Notes: a model not told the origin generated them from the letters alone. DNA of 64,000 bases from Ilyonectria destructans (GCA_020740775.1 JAHEWK010000020.1:372001-436000); one strand, 5' to 3'; shown: positions 51,566 to 62,640, numbered from the stretch's first letter. Translations and numbers: made by a program.

Positions 51566-54095
51566 CTAACCAAGACCTTCCCCTGAGAACCGGAACAGCA
51601 AGACCCGTCCCGAGCCACAGCCGAGGGCGACAGTCGATGCCGCGATCGCTGACGTCACTGGACGATACTCTAACGGGAGCCAGAGCAGGTTCCGACCTTG
51701 ATACGTGATCCATACGCTATCGGCACTGATGCCATAGCCTTGATGTTGACGTGGGTGATGCAGAGGACCGGATGCAGGCAGTACAGCGGGCGGTGAGGGC
51801 GAGAGTGAGGGCGAGGGCACGCTCAGATCGAAAGTGCCAGCTTCTGTAAGAAGACGAGCGCCGGTCTCGTCGAAACGGATCGTATAGAGGCGCCTACCGA
51901 CGTCAAGCGTCGCCTGGCAGTGGCCTGTCGCGGCATCCCAGACCTTGACGGTGCGGTCCTCTGACGCCGATGCGAGGCGCCGGCCATCGGGCGAGAAGGC
52001 CACCGAGAGAACTGGATCGCGATGGCCCTCGAGCGTCGCCAGACATGCATCCCAATCCTCTGCTATAGCCGGTTTAGTGACAATCCAATTTGGCTCTTCC
52101 CCTTCGAACAGTTTTCTCGTCATGCTCCGCCTAGGACTAAACATAAGCGCCGACGCATATGCCTGAAGAGGCGCATTCCCTATCGCCCATCCGTACGATA
52201 GGATAAAACGCCATGCATCTCGAACGAGGTCCAATAGGTGGGACTTATCGGACCCTTCCTAGTAGAGACATTAATTAGCACATCGGTTCCATAGGTTCCA
52301 TATGATAAAGTAATCTGCCTACTAGCAATGTCTTGAGCTTCGTTATCGCAACCACTCCTTCCGGCATGCCTCGGAGAAGGCTGAGCGCCTCGAGCCAGTA
52401 GAGGTACTTCTTGCTGAGAAATTGATGGACTGTGCCGTTATTGTGGAGGTCGTCGGTAGGCGTTGAAGTCTTGTGCGAGATGGCATCGCTTAGGTGGTCA
52501 ACCCAATAAATGCACGAGTACCGTGCCGGGGCTAACGGGTCCGGTTTGGGAGGGCGGATGTCGTCAATAGAGGTGCCGGGATGGTGTAAGTCGTACACAT
52601 CACGCCGCAATGCTTCAGACATGATCTGTATTGATTTCAAGAATATAGTATGATGTGCGGCTGCGAATCCATGCTGGAAAATTGCAGTCGACGCTTCCTT
52701 CGTCAGGAAATCTTTGACGGACTGGTGAATGAGATAGATATGGTCATCCCGGATCGTAAGAAATGAGGCACACATATCTACCACAGATTGAAGGTCACTG
52801 GAGACATTTCCAGGCAAACCGGATAGCACACCCAGCTCACACAAGTGGAGGGGGCGGTAAGCGACAGTTGCCGTCAAAATAACAAGGCGGCAGAACTTGC
52901 TATCTCGAGGCCTCAGTTGTTGAATGTGATTCATCATTCGGCGGTAGAGTGGCACCAGGCCGGCCGGCATCTGCTTGAGAACGCTTAAGACATCCCAGCT
53001 CCGAACGTTCTGAAGTTCCTGTGCGACGAGAGCCACCCAGAGGAAGGTTCCATCGGCTCTGTGTCGCATTTCATCCCGAACTTGGTCTTGCAGTGACTTG
53101 TTATCCTTCAGCGATACGAGGTGCGCGACTTTATGGACGATGTACGTATTGATGGCCTGGGCGACATGGCGTGCATTCAGTTCGAGACTTAGCCTCCTCT
53201 TTGAGTCATCGAGACACAACTGCTGCTCAATTTCGTGTCTGTTGCGGCTTGACACTATCCATTTGACATGAGCAGACATAGATGCGCTGTGGACTATAAA
53301 GTGTAGGAGCTGTGGCAAACCTGTCTCGCATTCGTCTAAAGCATCGATAACCAGGTAGCAACCCTTTGCAGGGCGATCGCGGAGCATACTGGCCAGAGCC
53401 TGGGACAAGGTATAGAACGCGTTTGTGTCCTCGAAGAGTTGTCGACCTGCATGATCGTATCTGTCCTGGATGTGCGAGATGAGGGATGGTCGTTGACATA
53501 GCAAAAGGAATATCAGGCCTCGCAGCACAGCTGCGCCGTGGTTAAGTCGGGAATCAGTGCCTTGACAGAAGAAAAATGAGACGGGGTGTGAGTGTATTGA
53601 CGAAAGCGACAGTTTCTTTAATCGGCGCGATATCTTCATCGTAACGTCACCCAATAGGCGTCCCTTGCTCGCGTTGGGTATTTCCGCCCGTGACTGTGAT
53701 AGTTCGTTGACGATGCCGCACAGCAACATCGTCTTGCCCTTGCCGGCATCGCCTTTGATCCAGAGCAACCGGCTGTCTCCGTCGTCTCGCCATCGCCGAA
53801 AGTCCTCGTGATCCAGAACCCACTTGTACGAGTCCTTGAGAAGACCACCCTTTGTCTGCTCGATGCGCGTCTTGTCGTCGCGGGGGTCGGTCAATCGTAG
53901 GTCGGCGAGGCATCGATTGCGGTTCGGCTCGTTGTAGTTGTGGACTTCAATGTGGTTTCCCACATGAACTCGGCCATGGCCGTCGGCCCTGAGATCCCTA
54001 ACGGAGTTCATTGTACATTCGTCACGGTTTGCCGATGCCATCCTGGCATTGTTGATGGTAGGGACGTTCCCAGCCTGAACCAGCTGGCGGTTCAC
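51566..54095 (-). CDS. NACHT-WD40 NOD-like receptor B, single WD40 repeat
   Basis: Exon 1 54,095-52,323 (591 codons), intron with GTAGGC donor and CTACTAG acceptor, exon 2 52,258-51,566; about 821 residues, no stop. The N-terminus holds [18 protein letters not shown] (residues 30-47), a HET-s-like amyloid motif. NACHT: Walker A GDAGKGKT, Walker [11 protein letters not shown], winged-helix region with HQSVKDFL, and [15 protein letters not shown] near the C-terminal end. Exon 2 has a linker, one WD40 unit ([17 protein letters not shown] ... [14 protein letters not shown]) and a Ser/Pro-rich tail ending in a degenerate propeller blade. Family: STAND receptors that trigger regulated cell death in fungal incompatibility. 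The single blade cannot form a propeller alone. Confidence 0.8.
53955..54008 (-). other. HRAM-like amyloid motif of receptor B
   Basis: Residues [18 protein letters not shown]. Compare the HET-s pattern N-[ST]-x-x-D/T-[IV]-x-x-x-x-x-A/S-R/K-V-x-x-G-N. Spacing from Asn to final Gly-Asn fits one 18-residue unit. Confidence 0.65.
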
Positions 54096-54235
54096 AGTTG
54101 GCCGTGGCGGCGCTTAATGGACCACTGGGACACGTTCTTTCGTCAGCCGCACCATCCCCTCACATGGTGCAGTTTGTACCAACAAAGCTCCCGTTGGACA
54201 CCAGAAAAGCCTGCATCGATTCACCACACACGACC

Positions 54236-54730
54236 AGCATAGCCGATGTTGTCGGCACCGTGGCCGGCGCTTTGAGCATTGCGGCCCTGTTCAACAACTG
54301 CGTCGACTGTTTCGAGTACATCCAGCTGAGCCGCCATTTCGGTCGAGACCGTGAACGCTGCCAACTGATAAGCGGCGTGGACACTGTACGACCGCAATAA
54401 TTTCGACAAGCTGGTAGAGCAGTCACAGGATTTGTGCGTTATCTGGAGAGGAAATTGAGGTGGACGAGCCGAGCTTGTTGGCTCCGTAGGATGCCGCTGC
54501 TGATTCTGAAAGTGTCTTATCGGAGGCAGTAGCGCACAAGGGCGAAGGAGTCGCCAGGGGAAATTATGCAAAGGACGTGAAGAGCGAGGAGGATGCGAGA
54601 GTGCTGGTCTAAAATATATGGAGTGAGAACATTTTAGCGCATGGTTCGGGTGTTGCGGATCGGACCACGTCCGCCCTGCAGATTGGAAGTATCCACGGCG
54701 GGTGGCGGGGTATCTTCCAACAATAACTAA
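54236..54730 (+). pseudogene. HeLo-domain (HET-S-like) effector relic with R1/R2 motifs
   Basis: Plus strand, divergent from receptor B. ADVVGTVAGALSIAALFNNC and VDCFEYIQLSRHFGRDRERC are the first helices of a HeLo domain, the pore-forming N-terminal domain of HET-S. A deletion removes the centre and reading resumes with YDRNNFDKLVEQ, then DAAADSESVLSEAVAHKGEG. NYAKDVKSEEDARVLV (54,562-54,609) is a HET-s R1-type motif, broken by TAA 54,610. A shortened R2-type motif (LQIGSIHGGWRGIF) follows near 54,676-54,717. No start codon stands at the expected place. Pairing of this domain with neighbouring NACHT-WD40 genes is established for HET-S/NWD2. Confidence 0.7.
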
Positions 54731-54739
54731 GGTGTTCAT

Positions 54740-55396
54740 TCTTCATGCCGTCGGGAAGCGGGGACCGGGAATGACGATAGCTAGGTTACCGTTGACCTTA
54801 ATGATAAGTTAGATGCATGTAATTTCTTTTGATGTCCACCGAATAGTGGCCTTTTCAGCTTCGACGTCTCTGTGGTATTACCCTATTTACCCTGCAGGCC
54901 CCCACTAGGTCTAGTTGGGGGTGGAGGAAGGAGCAACGTCAGAATTGAATCTACATCTGTCATTGACATTCGATGGCCATTTTGGCTTTCTTAACTAACT
55001 GCCATTAATGCATCTTCGATTTAAATGAATGCAAGGCTTTATGTGTCTACGAAGATGAGGGCCCCCCCCCGGGAGCCTCAAGCATCGTCTTCGAATTGCC
55101 CAAGCCATCTTTCGCTGAGCCGTCCCAGGCGGCATCCGCCACAAGATGGCGCTGATAATTGGTGGGCTACGCGCCTCGTCTGCAGCCATGTCACGCACGG
55201 GAACAAGTTTAAGGCTGCCCCTCTGACTCTGCTGTCGCATCCATCATACTTCGCCGCAAGCTGATTTCCTTGGACTTGTGAGGCCGTGAGAGTCCTGACC
55301 TTCATGCCAAAGTCATCAGCTAAGTGCCAAACGTGTTTCCCCACAGGCCTGAGGATCCCTGCCACATGTCAGTACCAAATGGATTGCTCCATGTGA
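54740..55396. other. intergenic between HeLo relic and receptor A
   Basis: No supported gene. A 95-codon minus-strand frame (55,078-55,365) shows no domain. Confidence 0.3.
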
Positions 55397-58300
55397 ATGC
55401 TAATCGTTATGCAGTGCCTACGGCATTCTGCTCGGGTCTCGGAGATGAGCACCATTTCGACTGCAGTCCACACTCTCACCGCCGACGGAGATGCTCGCAT
55501 TCACGTCGGTAACATCATCTACGGAACAGAAGACCGCTGCCTAGCAGACTTGCGATCGACCGATCCCCGCGACGACAAGACGCGCATCGAGCAGACAAAG
55601 GGCGGCCTGCTAGAAGACTCGTACTGCTGGATTCTCCACAACGCCGATTTCCAACAATGGCGCAACGACGAACAGAGCCGGCTGCTCTGGATTAAGGGCG
55701 ATCCTGGCAAGGGCAAGACCATGTTGCTCTGCGGCATTATCAACGAGTTGAAGAAGGAGACCACGAAACTGTTGTCCTACTTCTTCTGCCAGGGCACCGA
55801 CTCGCGCATCAACAACGCAACGGCTGTGCTGCGCGGCCTCATCTACCTCATTGTCGCCCAGCAGCCATCGCTCATCCCGCACGTACGGAAAAAGTATGAC
55901 CACGCGGGCAAAGGCCTCTTCGAGGACGTGAATGCCTGGGTGGCCTTGGCCGAGATCTTTGCAAACATTCTGCAAGATCCGAACTTAAAGAGCACCTTCT
56001 TGATCATCGACGCGCTCGACGAATGCGTGGCGAATCTGCCGGAACTTCTCGACTTGATTGTCGAGAAGTCATCTGAAACTCCTCGTGTCAAGTGGATCGT
56101 CTCCAGTCGCAACTGGCCGAACATCGAGGAGCAGCTGGAAACAGCTAGACAGAAAGTTAGGCTGTGTCTCGAGCTAAACGAAAAGTCCATCTCCACTGCT
56201 GTCAGCATATACATCAGGCACAAGGTGGATCAATTGGCGCGGCTGAAAAGATACAGCGATGAAACACGAGATGCCGTTCAGCATCACTTATCCTCAAATG
56301 CAAACGACACGTTCCTCTGGGTGGCCTTGGTCTGTCAAGATCTCCAGAAGATCCCACGATGGAACACTCTCGCTAAGTTAAATGCGTTTCCTCCTGGACT
56401 TGATTCCCTTTACAAGCGAATGATGGAGCAAATTCGCAATTCGGACAATTCTGACCTGTGCATGGGCATACTTGCCCTCCTGACAATTGTCTATCAACCC
56501 ATTACCCTACACGAACTCACGTCTTTTGTCGACATTCTGGAGGACATTTCCGATGAGCTCGACTCTTTAGTAGAGATCATAGGGCTTTGCGGATCGTTCC
56601 TGACTCTTCGCGACCGTAACATCTACTTCGTCCATCAGTCTGCTAAGGACTTTTTACTTTCAAAGGCATCCAGTGAAATCTTCCCTTCTGGGACGGAAGA
56701 GGGCCACTATACCATCTTCTCGAGATCGCTACTGGTGATGTCCAAGTCACTGCGACGCGACATGTACGGCTTAAGCGCCCCTGGATTTCCCATCGACAAA
56801 GTCAAACTGCCAAACCCAGACCCGTTAGCCCCGGCACAGTACTCATGCATCTACTGGGTTGACCACCTAAGCGATGCCATCTCGCGTAAGACTTCGATGT
56901 TTATCGACGACCTCCACGATGAAGGTACAGTCCATCAGTTTCTCTGCAAAAAGTACCTATACTGGCTCGAGGCGCTCGGTCTTCTCCGAGGCATGCCAGG
57001 AGGAGTGGTTGCGATGACAAAGCTCAAGATATTGCTGGTATGCGTATTAGCTTTTTCATTGTATGGAACCGATGTGCTGATTAGTGTCTCTACTAGGAAG
57101 GGTCCGACAGTTCCCGTTTATTCAACCTCGTTCGAGATGCACACCGATTCATCCTATCACACGGGTGGGCGATAGGGAACACGCCTCTTCAGGCATATGC
57201 GTCAGCGCTTAGTTTTAGCCCTATGCGGAGCATAACGAGAAAACTGTTCGAAGGGGAAGAGCCACATTGGATAGTAGCTAAACCGGCTATAGCAGAGGAT
57301 TGGGATGCATGTCTGGCGACGCTCGAGGGCCATAGTAATATAGTTCAGTCGGTCACCTTCTCGCCCGATGGCCAGCACCTCGCATCAGCGGCACACGACA
57401 GCACAGTCAAGGTCTGGGATGCCACGACGGGCCACTGCCAGGCGACGTTCGAGGGCCATCGCAGTGTAGTTCAGTCGGTGGCCTTTTCGCCCGATGGCCA
57501 GCGCCTCGCATCGGCGTCATACGACTGGACCGTCAAGGTCTGGGATGCCATGACGGGCCACTGCCAGGCGACGCTCAAGGGCCATCGCAATTTAGTTCAG
57601 TCAGTGGCCTTCTCGCCCGATGGCCAGCGCCTCGCATCGGCGTCATCCGATAAGACCGTCAAGGTCTGGGATGCCACGATGGGCCACTGCCAGGCGACGC
57701 TCGAGGGCCATAGCAATATAGTTCAATCGGTGGCCTTCTCGCCCGATGGCCAGCGCCTCGCATCGGCGTCGTACGATTGGACCGTCAAGGTCTGGGATGC
57801 CATGACGGGCCACTGCCAGGCGACGCTCTGGGGCCATCTCGATTTAGTTCAGTCGGTGGCCTTCTCGCCTGATGGCCGGCGCCTCGCATCGGCATCACAC
57901 GACCGGACCGTCAAGGTCTGGGATGCCACGACGGGCCACTGCCAGGCGACGCTTGAGGGTCATCGCAATTCGGTTCTCTCGGTGGCCTTCTCGCCCGATG
58001 GCCAGCGCCTCGCATCGGCGTCACACGACCGGACCGTCAAGGACTGGGATGCCACGACCGGCCACTGCCAGGCGACGCTCGAGGGCCATCGCAATTTAGT
58101 TCAGTCGGTGGCCTTCTCGCCCGATGGCCGGCGCCTCGCATCGGCGTCACACGACCGGACCGTCAAGGTCTGGGATGCGACGGGCCACTGCCAGGCGACG
58201 CTCGAGGGCCATCGTGATTGGGTTGTCTCAGTGGCCTTCTCGCCCGATGGCCGGCGCCTCGCATCAGTGTCACACGATCGGACCGTCAAGATCTGGGATA

Positions 58301-58794
58301 CCACGACCGGTTACTGCCAGGCGACGCTCGAGGGCCATGGCCATCCAGTTCACTCAGTGGCCTTCTCGCCCGATGGCGAGCGTCTCGCATCGGCGTCACG
58401 GGACAAGACCGTCAAGGTCTGGGATGCCGCGACCGGCCACTGCCAGGCGACGCTTGACGTCGGTGGGTACCTCCATAGCATTCGTTTCGACGAGACCGGC
58501 GCTCGTCTTCTTACGGAAGCTGGCACTTTCGACCTGAGCGTGCCCTCGCCCTCACTCTCGCCCTCACCGCCCGCTGTACTGCCTGCATCCGGTCCTCTGC
58601 ATCACCCACGTCAACATCAAGGCTATGGCATCAGTGACGATGGCGTATGGATCATGTATCAACGTCGGAACCTGCTCTGGCTCCCGTCAGAGTATCGTCC
58701 AGTGACGTCAGCGATCGCGGCATCGACTGTCGCCCTCGGCTGTAGCTCGGGCCGGGTCTTGCTGTTCCGGTTCTCGGGGGAAGCTCCTGGTTAG
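55397..58794 (+). CDS. NACHT-WD40 NOD-like receptor A, nine WD40 repeats
   Basis: Exon 1 55,397-57,037, intron 57,038-57,096 (GTATGC...TACTAG), exon 2 57,097-58,794; about 1,112 residues, intact. ATG 55,445 (MSTISTAVHTL) may be the true start. An HRAM-like motif AVHTLTADGDARIHVGN sits at residues 23-39 of the longer form. NACHT: Walker A GDPGKGKT (101-108), Walker B FLIIDALDECV (about 201), winged-helix region with HQSAKDFLLS. Exon 2 opens EGSDSSRLFN, then nine 42-residue WD40 units and a Ser/Pro-rich tail like that of receptor B. The repeats would form the ligand-sensing propeller; the N-terminal motif is expected to nucleate amyloid in an HeLo effector. The intron falls at the same site as in receptor B. 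Confidence 0.85.
55463..55513 (+). other. HRAM-like amyloid motif of receptor A
   Basis: Residues AVHTLTADGDARIHVGN. It aligns with the motif of receptor B ([14 protein letters not shown]) with the same spacing to the Gly-Asn end and lies the same distance before RCLADLR. Confidence 0.6.
57322..58452 (+). repeat. 126-bp tandem array encoding nine WD40 repeats
   Basis: Nine units of 126 bp (unit 7 lacks one codon, VWDATGHC against VWDATTGHC), giving 1,131 bp. Units share [17 protein letters not shown] and TVKVWDA(T/M)TGHCQAT almost exactly and differ mainly at three positions after the GH and at H/Y/S-D-x before TVKVWD. Confidence 0.95.
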
Positions 58795-59218
58795 GTGCCA
58801 CAACTGCGTAGCTTTCCCTCTTAGGTTCCTATCCTCGCTAGGTTGGAGTCCACTTGAGAGTATAGCCTGCTTACACTGAGTAGGGCTACTCTCCTGAGTG
58901 AGACTCCTACAGATGCTGTTCGCAGTTGATTACTCGGTATTCGGATGGCCCCTGGCCAATCATAACGGCCCAATTTTCCGTGCACAGACCATTACAGAGC
59001 AATCGGATTTCGGTGGGATCGGAATGCTCATTGGTGTTATGGTTTATTTTTAGTGGAGACTTGGGTTTTCAGCTAATATGGGTTCTAGTAACCCCTAGTC
59101 CGCGGTCATCCAGTGCCGCCCCGCGGCCGTTTCAAGCGTCGCCATTGGCCCGACAGACGGCGGGGCATCTTCAATGTTGACCTGCCGCTCTTGCCCTAAT
59201 TTCGTCCAAGATCGATTA
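58795..59218. other. receptor A 3' flank
   Basis: No supported gene. Ends at the MITE. Confidence 0.35.
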
Positions 59219-59523
59219 CAGTGGGTGGCAAAAAGTGTTAGCCCCCTGTCAGGTATCGAACAATAGGCTAGGCTCAAGTAGGTAATTTTTCATCGCTGCT
59301 TTCGAGTCGCCTTTCAGACGAGCCGATCCACTATGGGATTGATGCTAGCGCTATATTACAGTGCATAGCCACTAATCTACCCACTAACTGCTCGAAATTG
59401 TCAGTAGTCGTACACTGAAATTTAGGGGAGTTAGATTCTGAGGATATTACTAGGGTTAGGGTTACACAAAAGCGGCATGATAACAGTTCCTGACAGGGGG
59501 CTAACACTTATTGCCACCCACTG
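59219..59523. mobile_element. mimp-like MITE
   Basis: 305 bp with 35-bp TIRs (59,219-59,253 and 59,489-59,523; CAGTGGGTGGCAA(A/T)AAGTG...), one mismatch between them. It is flanked by TA on both sides (59,217-59,218 and 59,524-59,525). It has no coding capacity. The CAGTGGG...GCAATAAGT start resembles TIRs of impala-related mimp elements of Fusarium, as I recall them, which suggests a Tc1/mariner transposase elsewhere mobilises it. Confidence 0.85.
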
Positions 59524-59525
59524 TA

Positions 59526-60885
59526 GGATAGCTCGGTCTTTCCTATCACAATAGGTCTGGGTCATAAAAGCACAACTAGTGCCATGCAATGTACCTCCTG
59601 TGTCATCGCTTGTGTGCGCGTTTCTGCTGCTGTTAGCCGGCCACCTTCAGGACGATGTTGGCCTGATGCACTAAGGCTGTGGAAAACGTGATGGGTTGGG
59701 GCGCTCGCGACACATCCGCACTCTCTATCCCGTGTGCGAAAGCTGCAAACCCATGCCAACCCAGTGACCATTTAGCTCACAGTGGGTCGCACACCCATTC
59801 AATGCATCCATTCTTGAAGCAGACCCGCCCGATCACAGGCCCACGCTGCCCGCCTGGATTTCCTTTGTCCCCTGGCGCAGCTCGCTCGTCACGCAACAGA
59901 GCAGCTTGGCGGTGCGCAAATCAGAATGAAGCCCACGCGTGCGGCGGGGGCGGTGAGATTGAGCGCCAGGAAAGAAACAAAGGATAGGGATTCAATTTAT
60001 GCAGGACGGCTTGGGGTTTAGCTTGGCCTCCAACGGGAGGGTCTTAGGCATTTAAGCTGCCATGAGGCTCCCCCACCACTTTTGTCGCATTCGAAGATTT
60101 GGACCGGAAGAAGGAGCGGTTACTGTCACAGTTGGAGGAAAACCGTTTACGAATTGCTACTGAGCGAGCCAATCTAGACCGAATGGAGAGAGAAGCTATC
60201 AAGATGATGACAAAAGAGGATTAAGAGTACCAGAGGCTGATTGGAAGAAACTTGATGGAAACTGTCAGTGGAGCCAAGAGGGCTATTACGGGCCTCATCT
60301 CGAATGAAACAGGTGGTGTGGTATGTTTGGATGATAACGACAGTGTGGATTTTAGTACTGTGTGGTGGGATGGTGCAAGAGAGACTAAAAAAACCCAACA
60401 ACCCATCCAAAAGGCAGATGGTAGTGACCATAGTGGTGATGCGCCTGCAACAGCACGGAGGGTCGAGACTGGGGACAATGGAAATGAACAAAATTACAAG
60501 AATGACAGATACCACTCACGGTGTCGTCTGATCGAACGATTCACTGAAGGATGCCACAAAAACAGGCCAAAAATACTACCATCCGCCACCACTTCAAGAA
60601 TCACCCCACTTAAAGCATAGCACAAAAAATCGTCGCCCCATACAAATTCTACGATGTTATTTACACCATATTTTATCATAATAAAATCATTGAGGAAAAC
60701 GAAAACTTGCAGTGTATTATTTTTTACATGCTCTCTTACCTCAGGCCGTTTTTTCCCCGCCTTTTTTACCTATAATGGGAGTTTCAACACTTTGAAAAAT
60801 TTGCATTTTTCTCTTTCTTATCTTTCCACTCTCACAAAGTTAGCAAGGCTCTCTACGCAGCTTATAGCTGTTAAATATCTCCAAA
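59526..60885. other. unassigned coding-like remnants
   Basis: Around 60,080-60,222 the plus strand reads a charged, probably coiled LDRKKERLLSQLEENRLRIA, ending in TAA. 60,252-60,620 gives a 122-codon frame with an acidic/Gln-rich pattern. Neither is recognised. CCCCATACAAATTCTAC near 60,638 resembles the inner TIR of the second pogo-type element and may be the left end of the next fragment. Confidence 0.35.
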
Positions 60886-61161
60886 ATGGGTCGCTATGTT
60901 TATACCGAAAAAGACGTTATTGATGCTATATTCGATATTACTGACGGTTCTCTATCACAGTACCAGGCCTCCGAGAAATATGGAGTGCCTCAACCGGTAC
61001 TCTCGAAAAGACTTTCGGGCCAGAAGAGCAGGAAAGAGTCTACACACCCTCACCAACGTCTTTCCCCCAGTCAGGAGGACCGCCTTGTTCGTTGGCTTCT
61101 GCGGCAGGAGCCCCTCGGCTACGCTCTCTCGCATAGCCAACTTCGAAGTTGCGTCGAAGCC
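60886..61161 (+). pseudogene. pogo-type transposase N-terminal fragment cut by an LTR
   Basis: ATG 60,886: MGRYVYTEKDVIDAIFDITD, then a Psq-type motif (SLSQYQASEKYGVPQPVLSK) and the CENP-B-like beginning LVRWLLRQEPLGYALSHSQ, LRSCVEA. This is related to the gene at 45,354 (GLSQNQAAQKHGMPQTSLSD, GYAPSHSQVRATVAAL). At 61,162 the sequence changes to LTR and the rest of the transposase is absent. Confidence 0.75.
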
Positions 61162-61547
61162 TGTGACGGTCAAAGTTCTCAACTTAGTAAACCGTAACCT
61201 GATTGGTTTATGTTGGCAGTTGTAACGGGGCGTAGCGTGCTGAGCGTAGGGTTGCGTATCACGTCTGATAATGTCAAGAAATATTCTTGAGTAATCAAAT
61301 TGTATTGAAAGCTGGAGAGCTATCTAGACATAGGGGAGTGGGAATGAGTGAAGCTAAATATACTATTCTGGATCGCTTGGTTGATCGTGGTCGAACAGGT
61401 CGAACAAGAGCGCGTTCGACCATTTAAGGTTAAGGTTTCACTGGGAGCGATGGAGCGCGAGGAGCGATGCTCCCTCGTTCCCATCGTTCCTGTCGCTCCA
61501 TCGCTCCTTCCCTGATTCGCCCGTGAGGCTGACTCATCAGCCTCCCC
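61162..61547 (+). mobile_element. LTR fragment, second copy
   Basis: About 386 bp matching the solo LTR at 16,322-16,764 (same TGTGACGGTC start, AAGCTAAATATACTATTCTGG promoter zone, GGAGCGATGGAGCG block), in the opposite orientation in the window. It lacks the last 55 or so bases and passes into unrelated sequence. It shows small differences (for example TATATATA to AAATATA). Confidence 0.85.
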
Positions 61548-61565
61548 GCACCGGCCAGCAGTACC

Positions 61566-61620
61566 TGCACCGCTAGGGGTGCAGCTACCAACACGTGACT
61601 TTTGCACCGCTAGGGGTGCA
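61566..61620. repeat. two copies of an 18-bp imperfect palindrome
   Basis: TGCACCGCTAGGGGTGCA at 61,566-61,583 and 61,603-61,620. Each can fold on itself (TGCACC/GGTGCA). This could be an element's subterminal sites; no gene is attached. Confidence 0.7.
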
Positions 61621-61829
61621 ACCAAGATCCGTCATACTAGGCCTGTGAGTGTGTGTAAGGGATATCTCTTTTGCACGCACCCACAAGGCATTCCTTAATG
61701 CAATTGAATGAAGAGGATGATTTGGTGTATATTCAGCTATTCAATGCATCACATTTGATCCGTTAGCAACGTACCAGGCTGCGTAAGGCCGTGAATAGCA
61801 CACGATGCTTGGTCATAACACCACAGCAG

Positions 61830-61960
61830 TTATATATAAGTGGATGACTTCAACGCGTGCAGTCATATGTAAGTAGATGACTTCACCGCGCGTGTCATAC
61901 GTAGGTAAATGACTTTAATGTGTGCAATTGCGTGTAAGTGAATGACTTCAACGCGTGCAG
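61830..61960 (+). promoter_or_regulatory. four tandem about 36-bp units before a TATA box
   Basis: GTAAGTxxATGACTTCAACGCGTGC recurs four times with small changes, followed by GATATAAAGCAGG near 61,962-61,974 and, some 40 bp later, the coding region below. The layout suggests repeated activator sites upstream of a core promoter. Confidence 0.5.
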
Positions 61961-62024
61961 GATATAAAGCAGGACTCTTCCTCTTGGAAGAAGCCCTCTT
62001 TCTACACTAAGCAATACTATCAAA

Positions 62025-62640
62025 TTGTACAACCGCAATCAAAACCAGCGTCAGAACCCTCAGGATATCCCTATCTTCGTGGATCATTCGGTAACACCAG
62101 CTGGGGTGTTGCAAATTAACAGCAACAACCCATTTATCCTACAGCCTATTGCTAATAACCAACAAACGCAGCACCCAGCCCGACTTGCTCATCCAACAAC
62201 GATGCCATTCCCAGTTGAGTATTGGAGGGCTAATACAACCCTACCAACGGATCCAACGTCCCCCACTGTGCTCTATGCAGACCCCCCAGGCATATGCAAG
62301 AGCTCATACTACTGAATATCCTCCTCAAGGGCAGCCTGTTACTATACAGGTGCTGCCATTTGGATACTAGGTTAATAGAGAGTGGCATGTTGGGTATCTC
62401 AATGATGCTCTTTATTCACGGCAGCAGCGTCTTAATCCGGATGTATCTCCTATGTGGAGTCACAATTGGCTTCAAACTCTCGATACTTCATATTGTGGTA
62501 TGAGTATTATGTTTCCAGGCACTATATGGCCAACGGCTGCTGTAGGGATGACCACCAACCTACCAGTACTTCAGGCAGCAGAGAGGTTAGGGATGCATAT
62601 TTGGAATGTCGATCAGAATGGGTATATTACATGGATATAG
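62025..62640 (+). pseudogene. unknown protein, probably element-encoded, frameshift plus nonsense
   Basis: Gln/Asn/Pro-rich N-terminus (NQNQRQNPQDIPIFVDHS, FILQPIANNQQTQ). A six-C run at about 62,281-62,287 with one base too many shifts the frame; beyond it EYPPQGQPVTIQVLPFGY is followed by a TAG and then EWHVGYLNDALYSRQQRLNP, MSIMFPGTIWPTAAVGM, HIWNVDQNGYITWI to a final TAG. About 205 residues in all. No ATG lies at the start of the frame. Domain not recognised; a tandem-repeat promoter-like array stands upstream. Confidence 0.45.

Noticed and set aside
57322..58452. CRISPR-like or satellite array
   Set aside because: The 126-bp units are in frame and encode WD40 repeats; there are no spacers.
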